NCBI GenBank assembly: GCA_018823135.1
Contig: JAHJJF010000141.1
Coordinates: forward strand, 1-47,407
Length of the DNA stretch: 47,407 nt
Source: Pseudomonadota bacterium
Lineage (GTDB): Bacteria > Desulfobacterota > Desulfobulbia > Desulfobulbales > CALZHT01
Direction of reading: 5' to 3'
The notes under the pieces were generated by a model, which was not told the origin of the DNA, made no database searches, and saw only the letters and a list, made by a program, of their open reading frames with translations. Every line of letters starts with the position of its first letter. Position 1 is the stretch's first letter. The translations under genes were made by a program, and so were the position numbers. Positions 9,293 through 18,261 of the stretch are shown in pieces.

Positions 9293-9667
9293 TTACACAT
9301 CTTTGAGCAAGCGCTCGACATTTTCCTGATAAAACAGGGTGAGATCTCTTTCGAAACTGAGCTCCGGCACACACCTCATTCCTAACTCTTTTGCCAGATG
9401 AGACCGGATAAATCCTTTTGAACTGAGAAGACCTTTTTCAGCGCTATCCATCAGATCTTCAGTGCAACTGAAGAAAATTATTGCATTCCTGAGGTCATCG
9501 GTGACCTTCACTTTGGTAATCGTAATATTCTTTATCCTTGGGTCCTTTATTTTCTGCAAAACAAGGAGAGCCACTTCATTTCTGATCGAATCGGCAACCC
9601 GGGCCGGTCTTCTTTTCGGTTTTGCCAATACTCCCGGTAACGGGCCGGCTTTAGACCTTCTCGACAT
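9293..9667 (-). CDS. rbfA: Ribosome-binding factor A
   Basis: This 124-aa protein is a 30S maturation factor with a KH-like fold. The pattern RRPARVADSIRNEVALLVLQKIKDPR at the N-terminus (given here only as a pattern), followed by ITITKVKVTDDLRNA and the C-terminal RCVPELSFERDLT segment, is typical of RbfA. It binds the 16S rRNA 5' region during assembly and cold adaptation. It lies 41 nt downstream of infB and 6 nt upstream of nrnA, the standard order. It begins with a basic stretch MSRRSKAGPLPG. Confidence 0.95.
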   Translation of the reverse strand: MSRRSKAGPLPGVLAKPKRRPARVADSIRNEVALLVLQKIKDPRIKNITITKVKVTDDLRNAIIFFSCTEDLMDSAEKGLLSSKGFIRSHLAKELGMRCVPELSFERDLTLFYQENVERLLKDV

Positions 9668-9708
9668 TGACTGACCTCAATTTCATAAGTCTCGAAACTG
9701 CATACCTA

Positions 9709-12417
9709 TTACAATTTCCTTTCAAGTTCCACCATGACAAAGGCTTCGAATATATCGCCGATCTTGATATCATTAAAGTTTTCAACGCCAACGCCGCATT
9801 CATATCCGGCCAGGACCTCTTTGGCGTCATCTTTAAATCGTCTCAGCGACGACACATTGCCGGTATGCATTACGACCCCGTCACGCAACACACGCACCTT
9901 ACTGTTCCGTTCTATCTTGCCGGTGAGTACATAACTTCCGGCAATGGTGCCAATCTTGGGAACGTGGAATGTCTCTCTTACTTCAACAGTACCGATAACT
10001 TTCTCTTCATAGGTCGGATCGAGAAGGCCGACCATCGCAAGCCGGATATCATCAAGGGCGTGGTAAATGACATCGTAAAACCTGATGTCGACTTTTTCCT
10101 TCTTGGCCATCTCCTGTATTTTAATATTGGGCCGGACGTTAAAACCGATAATAAGCGCTTCGGAGGCCGCAGCCAGGAGTACGTCTGCCTCAAGTATGGT
10201 TCCTGTTCCCTCATGGAGAATCTTCACCTTGATCTCATCGGTGCTGAGCTCTTCAATCGCCTTGCCGAATGCCCCGAGGGTACCTTGCACATCGGCCCGC
10301 AGGATGACACGCAGCTCTTTAATGTCGCCTTCCTTTAATTTTTCATAGAGATTATCCAGAGAAATCTTTGAGGTGACCGCCAGCTCGATTTCACGGCTTT
10401 TAAGCTGTCGTTGAGCGCTGAGGCTTTTAGCAAGTTTTTCATCAAGAACGACAACCAGTTCATCTCCGGCCTGGGGCACACCGTTTAAACCGTGAACCTC
10501 AACCGGCATAGACGGACCTGCTTCCTTGATATCCTCGCCTTTATCGTTTGAAAGAGACCGGACTTTGCCGGAAAAATTACCAACCACAAAGGTATCACCT
10601 ACCCTGAGCGTTCCCTGCTGGATCAGAATTGTCGCAACCGGACCGCGGCCTTTATGGAGCTGGGCCTCGATAACCCTGCCGCGCGCCAAGCGCTTTGGAT
10701 CGGCTTTTAACTCAAGGATCTCGGCCTGAAGTAAAATTTGCTCAAGCAATTCTTCAATGCCGATATTCTGCTTGGCAGATGTTTCGCAAAAAATTGTATC
10801 CCCACCCCAATCCTCGGCTACCAGGTTCAAGTCGGCAAGTTCACGTTTCACTCGCTCGGGATCAGCATTCGGCTTATCAATTTTATTTACAGCCACGACA
10901 ATGGGCACTTCCGCAGCCCTGGCATGGTTGATAGCCTCGCGGGTCTGATCCATGACGCCGTCATCCGCGGAAACCACCAGAACCACCACATCCGTGACCT
11001 TAGCGCCCCGGGACCGCATTTCAGTAAACGCCGCATGTCCAGGCGTATCCAGGAAAACCACATCCCCTTTTACTGAGCGGACATAATGAGCGCCAATATG
11101 CTGCGTGATACCGCCCGCCTCGCCGGCAGCGACATCGGTTTTGCGTATCGCATCAAGAATGGATGTTTTCCCATGATCGACATGCCCCATAACCGTAACA
11201 ACCGGAGGACGCGGAAATTCCTCGCCGCCTTGTTCTTTTACTTCGATGTCCAGAACACTTTGCTCGTCGGTCATGCCTGCCTCGACTTCGTATCCGAAAT
11301 CAGTTGCAATCAGGGTTGCGGTGTCAATATCCAAAGCCTGGTTCAATGTGGCCATGAGTCCAAGCCCCATCAGTTTGGCAATGACCTCATTGGAACGCAC
11401 CCCCATTCTATGGGAAAGATCGGCCACAGAAATAAATTCCAAAATTTTTATTCGTTTTTTGATTGCCTTGGTCTCGGCAACTTCCACTGCAGTTGAAAAC
11501 TTTGACCTCTTACCGCCCGGTCGATGAGTACGGCCGACTCGAAGCCCGGCAGGAATCCGCCCGCCAAAGGCATCCACATCTTCAATTTCTACGTCAACCC
11601 GGCCCTTTTTCTTTACGCCTGGCCGGAAACGTTCCTTGGGCTCGGTATGGAATTTAACGAATCTTTTGCCTTTTTTCTCTTTGCCATGAGCGTCCAGGTC
11701 AGCCGCGCCAGAATCTTTGATATCAAGATCGCCATCCTTTTCCAACACCTTGCCTTTGGCCTTGGCGGCTTTCTTAGGCTTTGGTTTCGGCTCTTCCTGA
11801 GGAAGAACTATTGCCGCCTTCATGATGACTCGAGCGAACCCTTTACGTTTCTTATCGACTTTTGGCCTGACCTCTACAGCAACCTCCTCCTCGGACGCCG
11901 CCTGCGGGTCGGCTTTGGATTCAACCTCCACTTCGACTTTTACCTGCTCCACTTGCAAAATTTCTGGAGACGATTCGGCTTCTACTGCTGCTGACGCATC
12001 TTCTTGTCCTGTTTCCACGGCAGGCTCCGGCTCTACTGCCTTTTCTGCGGGCTCCCCGCCCTGACCAGAAACGACATCAGAGGCTTGCGCCGCCTTTTCG
12101 AGATCTTCGTTCTCCGAAACTTCAGGGAATACTTCATCAGAGGTTTCTTCCGGTATATCATCAACCACCGGCCCCTCCAGAGGGACTGATCGAGTACGAC
12201 GTCTGATGATGGTCGTCTGCCCCTTGGTCTGGATTCTTTTTCTTTCAACCTGAGTTGTTAAATCCTGCATTTTTTCACGGATTTCATTGGCTATCTCTTC
12301 ATCAAGAGACGAATTATATGATTTAACATCATATCCCAAATCAATGAGCTTGGCCGCCATCACCTTACTGTCCATTTCTATTTCCTTGGCCAATTCGTAA
12401 ACCCTGATTTTACTCAT
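9709..12417 (-). CDS. infB: Translation initiation factor IF-2
   Basis: This is a complete 902-aa IF-2. An N-terminal IF2_N helical domain (residues 1-50) is followed by a long charged linker (about 75-330) rich in Glu, Val, Ala and Lys, then a second IF2_N-like segment (about 320-375). The GTPase domain begins near 403, with G1 GHVDHGKT at 411-418, G3 DTPGH and G4 NKID. Domains II, III and IV follow to the C-terminus ([18 protein letters not shown] near the end). IF-2 brings initiator tRNA to the 30S subunit and promotes subunit joining. The acidic/basic low-complexity linker is longer than in many bacteria but common in deltaproteobacterial IF-2. Confidence 0.97.
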   Translation of the reverse strand: MSKIRVYELAKEIEMDSKVMAAKLIDLGYDVKSYNSSLDEEIANEIREKMQDLTTQVERKRIQTKGQTTIIRRRTRSVPLEGPVVDDIPEETSDEVFPEVSENEDLEKAAQASDVVSGQGGEPAEKAVEPEPAVETGQEDASAAVEAESSPEILQVEQVKVEVEVESKADPQAASEEEVAVEVRPKVDKKRKGFARVIMKAAIVLPQEEPKPKPKKAAKAKGKVLEKDGDLDIKDSGAADLDAHGKEKKGKRFVKFHTEPKERFRPGVKKKGRVDVEIEDVDAFGGRIPAGLRVGRTHRPGGKRSKFSTAVEVAETKAIKKRIKILEFISVADLSHRMGVRSNEVIAKLMGLGLMATLNQALDIDTATLIATDFGYEVEAGMTDEQSVLDIEVKEQGGEEFPRPPVVTVMGHVDHGKTSILDAIRKTDVAAGEAGGITQHIGAHYVRSVKGDVVFLDTPGHAAFTEMRSRGAKVTDVVVLVVSADDGVMDQTREAINHARAAEVPIVVAVNKIDKPNADPERVKRELADLNLVAEDWGGDTIFCETSAKQNIGIEELLEQILLQAEILELKADPKRLARGRVIEAQLHKGRGPVATILIQQGTLRVGDTFVVGNFSGKVRSLSNDKGEDIKEAGPSMPVEVHGLNGVPQAGDELVVVLDEKLAKSLSAQRQLKSREIELAVTSKISLDNLYEKLKEGDIKELRVILRADVQGTLGAFGKAIEELSTDEIKVKILHEGTGTILEADVLLAAASEALIIGFNVRPNIKIQEMAKKEKVDIRFYDVIYHALDDIRLAMVGLLDPTYEEKVIGTVEVRETFHVPKIGTIAGSYVLTGKIERNSKVRVLRDGVVMHTGNVSSLRRFKDDAKEVLAGYECGVGVENFNDIKIGDIFEAFVMVELERKL

Positions 12418-12512
12418 TCTATACTCCTGAATATCTCTTCTACGGAAACCGCTTTCACTTAAAGCTATTATTTAACTGCCGAAAAATCACCTGAACAATG
12501 AATCAGACTCTT

Positions 12513-12773
12513 CTAATCATCATGTCCAGGCATTGTTTGATCGCAGCCTGTAATTTCTCTTCTCAATGCCGCGGACAACCGATTTTTATTTTTACAGAAA
12601 AAAATGTAGCACTCGTAACTCCTGCAACTATATGCACCTCGGCCGGGCATTGTATTCGTGTCATCCCACACAATCCTGCCGTTTTTATCCGCTCCAAATC
12701 TCCACAATGTATCTTGAGGCTTCTTTTTCTTGCACCCAAGGCAGGTCCGGAAAGGAACACTCTTCATCTTCAT
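12513..12773 (-). CDS. ylxR: YlxR/RnpM family RNA-binding protein (DUF448)
   Basis: This 86-aa protein has the family signature RTCLGCKKKKPQ at residues 9-20, with two cysteines, and GRGAYSCR in the middle. YlxR proteins bind RNA; the Bacillus homologue has been reported to modulate RNase P. It lies between nusA and infB, its invariable place. The 95-nt gap to infB contains no clear promoter or terminator. The C-terminal end diverges after about residue 70. I am confident of the family, but its role in this organism is inferred. Confidence 0.92.
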   Translation of the reverse strand: MKMKSVPFRTCLGCKKKKPQDTLWRFGADKNGRIVWDDTNTMPGRGAYSCRSYECYIFFCKNKNRLSAALRREITGCDQTMPGHDD

Positions 12774-12820
12774 TTCCTGCAGAGGATCAAGTAAACCGAC
12801 TTTGCCGCCGGATTATCGTA

Positions 12821-14149
12821 TCACCCTTGCTTTTTCTGTTCTTCTGTTGGCGCAGAATCAGTCCCGGACTCATCGGTTACATCTTCAGAAACAGATTCTT
12901 CCACTGGTTTGTTTTCAACAGCAATTTTTGCGTCACTTATGAGTTCGGTGGCCTTTGCCTCATCAACGTCTTCGACCTGACTGAGACTTGCAATGGATGC
13001 CGATGCCAACTCCTGCATGGATGAAAATCCCGCGTCATAAAGGTTATCTGCAAGGTTATCATTAACCCCTTCCACTGCAAGAAGAGACTGATAGCCCTCC
13101 TCAACAAGTTTCGCGTAGCGCTGTTCACTTTTGACATCAATCTTCCAACCCAGTAATGCCGATGCCAGGCGGACGTTCTGACCTTGTCGGCCGATTGCCA
13201 GTGACAATTGATCATCCGGCGCCACTACAAGCAATGTCTTTTTTTCATCGTCTACTACCACCAGGGAAATCTGGGCCGGTGCCAAGGCATTGGAAACAAA
13301 GCGTGCCGGGTCAGGGCTCCAGGGCACGATATCAATCTTTTCACCCTGAAGTTCCTGGACAACATTTTGAACCCGCGAGCCCTTCATGCCAACACAGGCG
13401 CCTACAGGATCAACATCTGATTCAGTGGAGGTAACAGCGATTTTCGCACGCGCGCCGGGTTCTCTGACAACCCCCATAATCTTGACTATACCTTCGGAAA
13501 TCTCAGGAACTTCCATTGTGAAAAGTTTTGCGAGAAACTCATTACAGGTTCTGCTCAAAATCAGTTGTGGATCCCGGACCGTGTGTCGAACGTCAAGAAG
13601 ATAGGCCCTGATGCGGTCCCCCTGCCGATATGATCTCCGGGGCATCTGCTCACTGCTTGGCAAAATCGCATCGGTGCGTCCAAGGTTTACAATGATATTT
13701 CCTCGTTCAAATCGCTGAACTATACCATTGATGATTTCCCCTTTTCGATCCTTGTAGAGTTCAAAAATAACATCCCTTTCAGCATCCTTCATTTTCTGGA
13801 TAATTACCTGTTTTGCTGATTGGGCGGCAATCCTCCCCAAGTCGGCGACATTCTCCATCTTACTGCCTAAATCATCATCTATCTGGACATCAGGATCAAG
13901 AACTATGGCATCTTCAAAAGATATCTGGGTCTGGTCATCTTCAACTTTCTCAACTACGGTTCGAAACTGGAATAACTCCACTTCTCCCAGCTCATCGTTG
14001 AATCTTACTTCCAGATCTCGCCGCGCTCCGAACTTCTTTTTTGCGGCAGACAAAACGGCATCCTCAAGGGCCTCAACTAAAAGGTTGCGGTCAATACCTT
14101 TATCCCTGCTGATCTGATCAATTATTCTTTTCAAATCCGAAAGCATCAC
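12821..14149 (-). CDS. nusA: Transcription termination/antitermination factor NusA
   Basis: This is a 442-aa NusA. The N-terminal RNAP-binding domain (1-130) is followed by an S1 domain (about 135-200), KH1 and KH2 (about 230-345; GACVGMKGSRVQNVV and IGRQGQNVRLA carry the GxxG loops). A single helix-hairpin-helix-type acidic repeat comes next (about 355-410, EGVNDNLADNLYDAGF) with an acidic, Ser/Thr-rich tail. E. coli has two acidic repeats, so this protein is shorter at the C-terminus. NusA controls pausing, termination and antitermination. In E. coli it feeds back on its own operon, which is relevant to the attenuator-like terminator upstream of rimP. Confidence 0.96.
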   Translation of the reverse strand: MMLSDLKRIIDQISRDKGIDRNLLVEALEDAVLSAAKKKFGARRDLEVRFNDELGEVELFQFRTVVEKVEDDQTQISFEDAIVLDPDVQIDDDLGSKMENVADLGRIAAQSAKQVIIQKMKDAERDVIFELYKDRKGEIINGIVQRFERGNIIVNLGRTDAILPSSEQMPRRSYRQGDRIRAYLLDVRHTVRDPQLILSRTCNEFLAKLFTMEVPEISEGIVKIMGVVREPGARAKIAVTSTESDVDPVGACVGMKGSRVQNVVQELQGEKIDIVPWSPDPARFVSNALAPAQISLVVVDDEKKTLLVVAPDDQLSLAIGRQGQNVRLASALLGWKIDVKSEQRYAKLVEEGYQSLLAVEGVNDNLADNLYDAGFSSMQELASASIASLSQVEDVDEAKATELISDAKIAVENKPVEESVSEDVTDESGTDSAPTEEQKKQG

Positions 14150-14283
14150 TTTTCTCCGCTATATGATTAAACCAAATATGATCACAATGCATAGGTAACT
14201 TGCAAATTATTTTCTTGCGGCTGCATAAATCCGAAGCCGGTCCCTTTATTAGGGGTTGACTCAAACACCATTATCCGACAGGC

Positions 14284-14769
14284 CTAAAATCTGATTACCA
14301 GTTTCGCCTTGGAGATCAAATCAAAATCAATCTTCACCAAACCTTTACCGGTTTGCAAGGATAATACACTATTCTCAAAATTTTCAATAATACCGACATG
14401 GACATTATCGCCATCAACTGGCTCAGAAGTTATTACCTTTACTTCTTTCCCCTTGGAACGAATAAAATCCTTTTCTTTCACAAGAGGCCGGTCAAGGCCG
14501 GGTGATGTCACCTCCAGGTTATATGCCTGGTCAATCAGGTCTTCGACTTCGAGAATATGCGCGACCTGTCGGCTCACACCAGCACAGTCATCAATGGAAA
14601 CGCCTTCTGCCTTATATATAATAATTCTGAGCACTATCCCGCTAGGCTCACGCCGGTATTGAACCTCAACCAGCTCAAGGCCCAGGTCTGCAACTATTGG
14701 TTGCACGAACTTTTCAATGGCAGTAATTATTTCCGGCTGAGCAACAGCACCGGTATCCTTCTTCGTCAT
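14284..14769 (-). CDS. rimP: Ribosome maturation factor RimP
   Basis: This 161-aa protein is needed for 30S subunit maturation. The N-terminal domain has the RimP signature VADLGLELVEVQYRREPSG and the conserved IDDCAGVSRQVAHILEVED. The segment YNLEVTSPGLDRPL is diagnostic. An SH3-like C-terminal domain follows. It is the first protein gene of the nusA operon. The 5' side contains an attenuator-like terminator and a tRNA gene. The start was taken at the ATG at 14769, preceded by a weak purine-rich site. A gap of 134 nt separates it from nusA, in which I see no strong signal. Confidence 0.95.
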   Translation of the reverse strand: MTKKDTGAVAQPEIITAIEKFVQPIVADLGLELVEVQYRREPSGIVLRIIIYKAEGVSIDDCAGVSRQVAHILEVEDLIDQAYNLEVTSPGLDRPLVKEKDFIRSKGKEVKVITSEPVDGDNVHVGIIENFENSVLSLQTGKGLVKIDFDLISKAKLVIRF

Positions 14770-14864
14770 TTATATTCTCAGCTTCGAACCAGTTTGCCCG
14801 TCTGGACACACAAGGTATTTTTTGCATATATAATTTAACGTTGTTCTTTCTTCGATATTAAAAT

Positions 14865-14890
14865 AAAAAAAGCGGGCAACTGCCCACTTT
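14865..14890 (-). terminator. Attenuator-like terminator between tRNA-Gly and rimP (rimP-leader-like)
   Basis: On the minus strand a stem GTGGGC-AGTT-GCCCGC is followed at once by seven Ts. It lies 157 nt after the tRNA 3' end and 96 nt before the rimP start. It is a strong intrinsic terminator by form. The preceding GGGGATGAAAGTGGGC context resembles the conserved rimP leader/attenuator described upstream of rimP-nusA in proteobacteria, as I recall it. Because the only strong promoter I see is upstream of the tRNA, readthrough here would control the whole downstream operon. In E. coli metY occupies the place of this tRNA. Confidence 0.75.
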
Positions 14891-15046
14891 CATCCCCGCA
14901 TGAACCAACTCGCTGGACCATAATCCAACAACGCGGATTCCACCAGAACAGTAAAAACGCTTTCTGGATATAACACGCAGAAAACGTTGGCCCCAGAGGA
15001 ATATAATCACGCCGGACAACGCAGATGGCGTCAAGCTTCGATTACT

Positions 15047-15122
15047 TGGAGCGGACAACGGGATTCGAACCCGCGGCACCAAGCTTGGGAAGCTTGTACT
15101 CTACCAGCTGAGCTATGTCCGC
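15047..15122 (-). tRNA. tRNA-Gly (anticodon CCC)
   Basis: These 76 nt fold as a complete cloverleaf: acceptor GCGGACA with TGTCCGC, D-stem GCTC with GAGT, anticodon stem CAAGC with GCTTG around loop TTCCCAA, T-arm GCGGG-TTCGAAT-CCCGT, discriminator T and an encoded CCA end. The anticodon is CCC, reading GGG glycine codons. A near-consensus promoter is just upstream. It heads the rimP-nusA-infB operon, the position of metY (initiator tRNA) in E. coli. Confidence 0.95.
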
Positions 15123-15138
15123 TCAAAACCAATGCGAT

Positions 15139-15166
15139 ACTATACAGCAATTTTATTTCTTGTCAA
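15139..15166 (-). promoter_or_regulatory. Sigma70-type promoter for tRNA-Gly and the rimP operon
   Basis: On the minus strand a perfect -35 box TTGACA (15161-15166) is separated by 16 nt from TATAGT (15139-15144), a 5/6 match to the -10 box. The predicted start lies about 10 nt upstream of the tRNA 5' end, ideal for a tRNA promoter. It sits inside the 88-nt gap between the nuoN stop and the tRNA. Confidence 0.8.
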
Positions 15167-15210
15167 GAAAACACAAAAAAGAGGCGTATTCAACCGTAAG
15201 AAAACAGAAC

Positions 15211-16647
15211 CTAGTTTCCAGGCATAACGGTGATTACATTAACCGCAGCTGTTGCCATATCGACAATCTTTGAAGGAAGAACACCCATGGCAATGATAAT
15301 AATCATTAAGGTGATGCTGACAGCCCATGTCACACCGTCAACCGGTACGGCAGGGCGATCTTCTGGATCAGTTGTGTATGAGACACGAACCACGGAAAGA
15401 TAATAATATATTGCTATTGCGGTGTTTAAAGCCGCCAGAATAACAAGAATCAAATGGCCTTGTTTCAATGCCCCGGCAAGAAGCATGAATTTCCCCATAA
15501 AACCAACAAAGGGAGGAATTCCGGCTAGGGCAAACATCCCCACACCTAGAGTTAAGGCCAATAAAGGAGCCCGCTGATGCAGGCCGCTCAAATCATCAAT
15601 CGTAACATTTTCACCCTCGCGAGAAACTTTACAGATAACCAGAAAGCAGGCCATATTCATTACCAGATAACCGATAATATAATATATGGCCGTGGCGTAC
15701 CCGGAATCCTTGAGGGTAAGAAGACCAATCAGCACAAACCCCGCATGGGCAATACCTGAAAAGCCAAGTAAACGTTTGATATCTTTCTGCACCAGGGCAA
15801 TCAGGTTTCCATAGAACATGGAACCCACAGAAAGTATCATCAGCATGGTAACTATTATATCACTGCTGGGAGAGACAAGAGTTATAACTCGTATGAGCAT
15901 TGCAACAGCCGCAATTTTAGGTATGGAGGCGATAAATGCGGTGGTTTCATTGGATGCCCCCTGATAGACATCTGGCACCCAGAAATGAAACGGAAAAACT
16001 GCGAGCTTGAAAAAAAAGCCTCCCATAAACATGGCAATAGCGACAATCGCCACAGGCATGGTGTACATCTGATGCAGTTTCGGAATCATTTCAACAAAAT
16101 AGGTTGATCCGGTCAGTCCAAAGAGATAACTCATACCGAAAAGCATGATCCCTGTTGCAACAACCCCAAAAAGTATATATTTGATCGCCGACTCCATCTG
16201 GATTTTGAGGCCGGCCCGATCATCCCGCATGGGGACAAGCAGATAGAGTGAAAAAGATGAAAGTTCGAGAGCAATGAACATGGCAAGAAGCTCAACACAG
16301 CTGACCAGCATAACCAGACCAAGTGTGCTCAACATCATGAACAAATAGTATTCAGCGCGGATATCCTTGTTGATCCCTTTGAGATCACAGCCAAATAACA
16401 CTACAAAAGCAAAACCAGCAGAAATGACAACTTTGAAAAATTGAGAAAACAGATCAACCTGATATGCCTCATAAAAGAGAGTGCCATTCTGCCCCATGGT
16501 CGAAAGGCAGATGACAACATTAATCAAAGCGATGAATATTGTTGCATTGCGGGCAGATTTGGCATTGGATTTCCCAAGGCTGATCAGAAATAGAACCAGA
16601 CTGCCGAATAATAAGAATAATTCTGGTGCGAATAACGCTAGATTCAT
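15211..16647 (-). CDS. nuoN: NADH-quinone oxidoreductase subunit N
   Basis: This 478-aa polytopic membrane protein is an antiporter-like proton-translocating subunit of complex I. About 14 hydrophobic segments are visible, starting with LFAPELFLLFGSLVLFLISL. The conserved Glu of the antiporter fold is in MFIALELSSFSLYLLV. The Lys-bearing segments FFFKLAVFPFHFWVPDVYQG and LIALVQKDIKRLLGFSGIAHAG are intact, as expected for a pumping subunit. It is the last gene of the nuo operon; no clear terminator follows it before the tRNA promoter. Length is typical. Confidence 0.95.
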   Translation of the reverse strand: MNLALFAPELFLLFGSLVLFLISLGKSNAKSARNATIFIALINVVICLSTMGQNGTLFYEAYQVDLFSQFFKVVISAGFAFVVLFGCDLKGINKDIRAEYYLFMMLSTLGLVMLVSCVELLAMFIALELSSFSLYLLVPMRDDRAGLKIQMESAIKYILFGVVATGIMLFGMSYLFGLTGSTYFVEMIPKLHQMYTMPVAIVAIAMFMGGFFFKLAVFPFHFWVPDVYQGASNETTAFIASIPKIAAVAMLIRVITLVSPSSDIIVTMLMILSVGSMFYGNLIALVQKDIKRLLGFSGIAHAGFVLIGLLTLKDSGYATAIYYIIGYLVMNMACFLVICKVSREGENVTIDDLSGLHQRAPLLALTLGVGMFALAGIPPFVGFMGKFMLLAGALKQGHLILVILAALNTAIAIYYYLSVVRVSYTTDPEDRPAVPVDGVTWAVSITLMIIIIAMGVLPSKIVDMATAAVNVITVMPGN

Positions 16648-16701
16648 GTTGATTTTCCTTCAGTGATTTTCCTTAATGCCAACACCAAAATACAAAATGT
16701 G

Positions 16702-18240
16702 TTACGGAATGAGCGCCTGAACTACTGTAATAGGACCGGGCGCTGCCGAATTTACCTGATCAAGCAAGTGTGAAACACTTACGTGCATAACATCCATAAA
16801 CGGAGCAGGAGCCAGACCGATCCAGAAGACAAATAACAGGAGAGGAGCAAGAGTCAGAATCTCGCGTGCTGAAAGATCAGAAAGATGAGACTGGTCGGGA
16901 TTCGAAGCCCCACCCCAGACAATCTTCTGAAGCATTCGAAGCATATAGGCGGCTGCCAGTACCGCTCCAGGAATCGCAAAAGCGGCAATAAGCTTTGATT
17001 TGGTAAATGCACCTACAAGGATTAAAAATTCTCCGACAAAACTGTTGGTTCCTGGAAAAGCTAATGAAGACAACGAAAAGAAAGCAAGGAAGGTCACAAA
17101 CACCGGCATATATTTTCCAATACCTGTGGCCATAGCCAATTCTCTGCTGTGGGTTCTCTCGTAGATCATTCCGACACAGAGGAAGAGGGCTCCGGTTGTG
17201 ACGCCGTGATTGATCATCTGAAGAATTGCTCCCTCAATGCCCTGCTTATTAAGGACAAAAATTCCCAATGTGACAAAACCCATATGGCCGACACTGGAGT
17301 AGGCGACCAGTTTTTTCATGTCGCTTTGCGCCAGCGCTGTAAAACCACCGTAAAGAATGCCGGCAATGGAAAGCCAAAGTACATATGGCATAAAAACAAA
17401 GGTTGCCTCCGGGGTAATCGGCAGGCAGAATCGCAAGAATCCGTAAGTTCCCATTTTCAGCAGCACACTGGCAAGCACCACACTTCCTGCTGTCGGCGCC
17501 TCAACATGTGCGGCAGGAAGCCATGTATGAAAAGGAAACATCGGAACCTTGATGGCAAAAGCCAGGAAAAAAGCAAGAAAAACCCAGAACTGAAAGCATG
17601 ACGAGTAGGGCTGGCCCATCATCTCGGGTATGAAAAAGCTATAGTTGTTATGTAGGTATAGCGCGATGATTGCCACAAGAAGCATGACCGAACCGGCAAG
17701 GGTATACAGAAAGAACTTGATGGAGGCATAGGTCTTACGTGGGCCACCCCAGATGGCGATAAGCAGATACATGGGGATGAGCATGGCTTCCCAGAGAACG
17801 TAAAAAAGCACAAAATCCAGGGCCATGAAAACACCGAGCATGGAGGTTTCCATAATCAGCAGGCAGATCATAAACTCCTTGACGCGCTTGGTAATATACT
17901 TCCAGGAGCCAAGAACGCATAAAGGCATGAGTAAGGTGGTCATCAAGATAAGCAAAAGACTTATTCCGTCGATTCCCAAGGTGTAATTGATATTTAAGGC
18001 AGGAATCCAGGTCACATGCTCAGCAAACTGGAATTTTGCGGTTCCGAGGTCAAATCGACTGTATAAGGGTAAGGAAATTGCCGCTGTAAGCACAGTAATG
18101 AATAAAGCTGCAAGCTTGGAAGCATTTTCGCCGGGAATGAAAAACATTATCAGAGCACCTGCCAGAGGCAGGAAGATAAGGGCACTTAAAATGCCGATAC
18201 CAAAGATGTGATAACTATCATTCAGTATGAGAAATTCCAT
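16702..18240 (-). CDS. nuoM: NADH-quinone oxidoreductase subunit M
   Basis: This 512-aa antiporter-like subunit of the complex I membrane arm has about 14 transmembrane segments. Motifs include the conserved Glu in LFYVLWEAMLIPMYLLIAIWG, the Lys in FAIKVPMFPFHTWLPAAHVEAPTAG and the DMKKLVAYSSVGHMGFV loop. It translocates protons in the middle-distal arm. The gene lies 21 nt after nuoL and 54 nt before nuoN. Length fits NuoM (about 500-510). Confidence 0.95.
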   Translation of the reverse strand: MEFLILNDSYHIFGIGILSALIFLPLAGALIMFFIPGENASKLAALFITVLTAAISLPLYSRFDLGTAKFQFAEHVTWIPALNINYTLGIDGISLLLILMTTLLMPLCVLGSWKYITKRVKEFMICLLIMETSMLGVFMALDFVLFYVLWEAMLIPMYLLIAIWGGPRKTYASIKFFLYTLAGSVMLLVAIIALYLHNNYSFFIPEMMGQPYSSCFQFWVFLAFFLAFAIKVPMFPFHTWLPAAHVEAPTAGSVVLASVLLKMGTYGFLRFCLPITPEATFVFMPYVLWLSIAGILYGGFTALAQSDMKKLVAYSSVGHMGFVTLGIFVLNKQGIEGAILQMINHGVTTGALFLCVGMIYERTHSRELAMATGIGKYMPVFVTFLAFFSLSSLAFPGTNSFVGEFLILVGAFTKSKLIAAFAIPGAVLAAAYMLRMLQKIVWGGASNPDQSHLSDLSAREILTLAPLLLFVFWIGLAPAPFMDVMHVSVSHLLDQVNSAAPGPITVVQALIP

Positions 18241-18261
18241 ATTATCATGACCTCTTCATGA

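Noticed and set aside
14858-15082. 74-codon frame on the minus strand starting inside tRNA-Gly
   Set aside because: The N-terminal part is a translation of the tRNA T-arm, a common artefact; the remainder runs through the leader and terminator.
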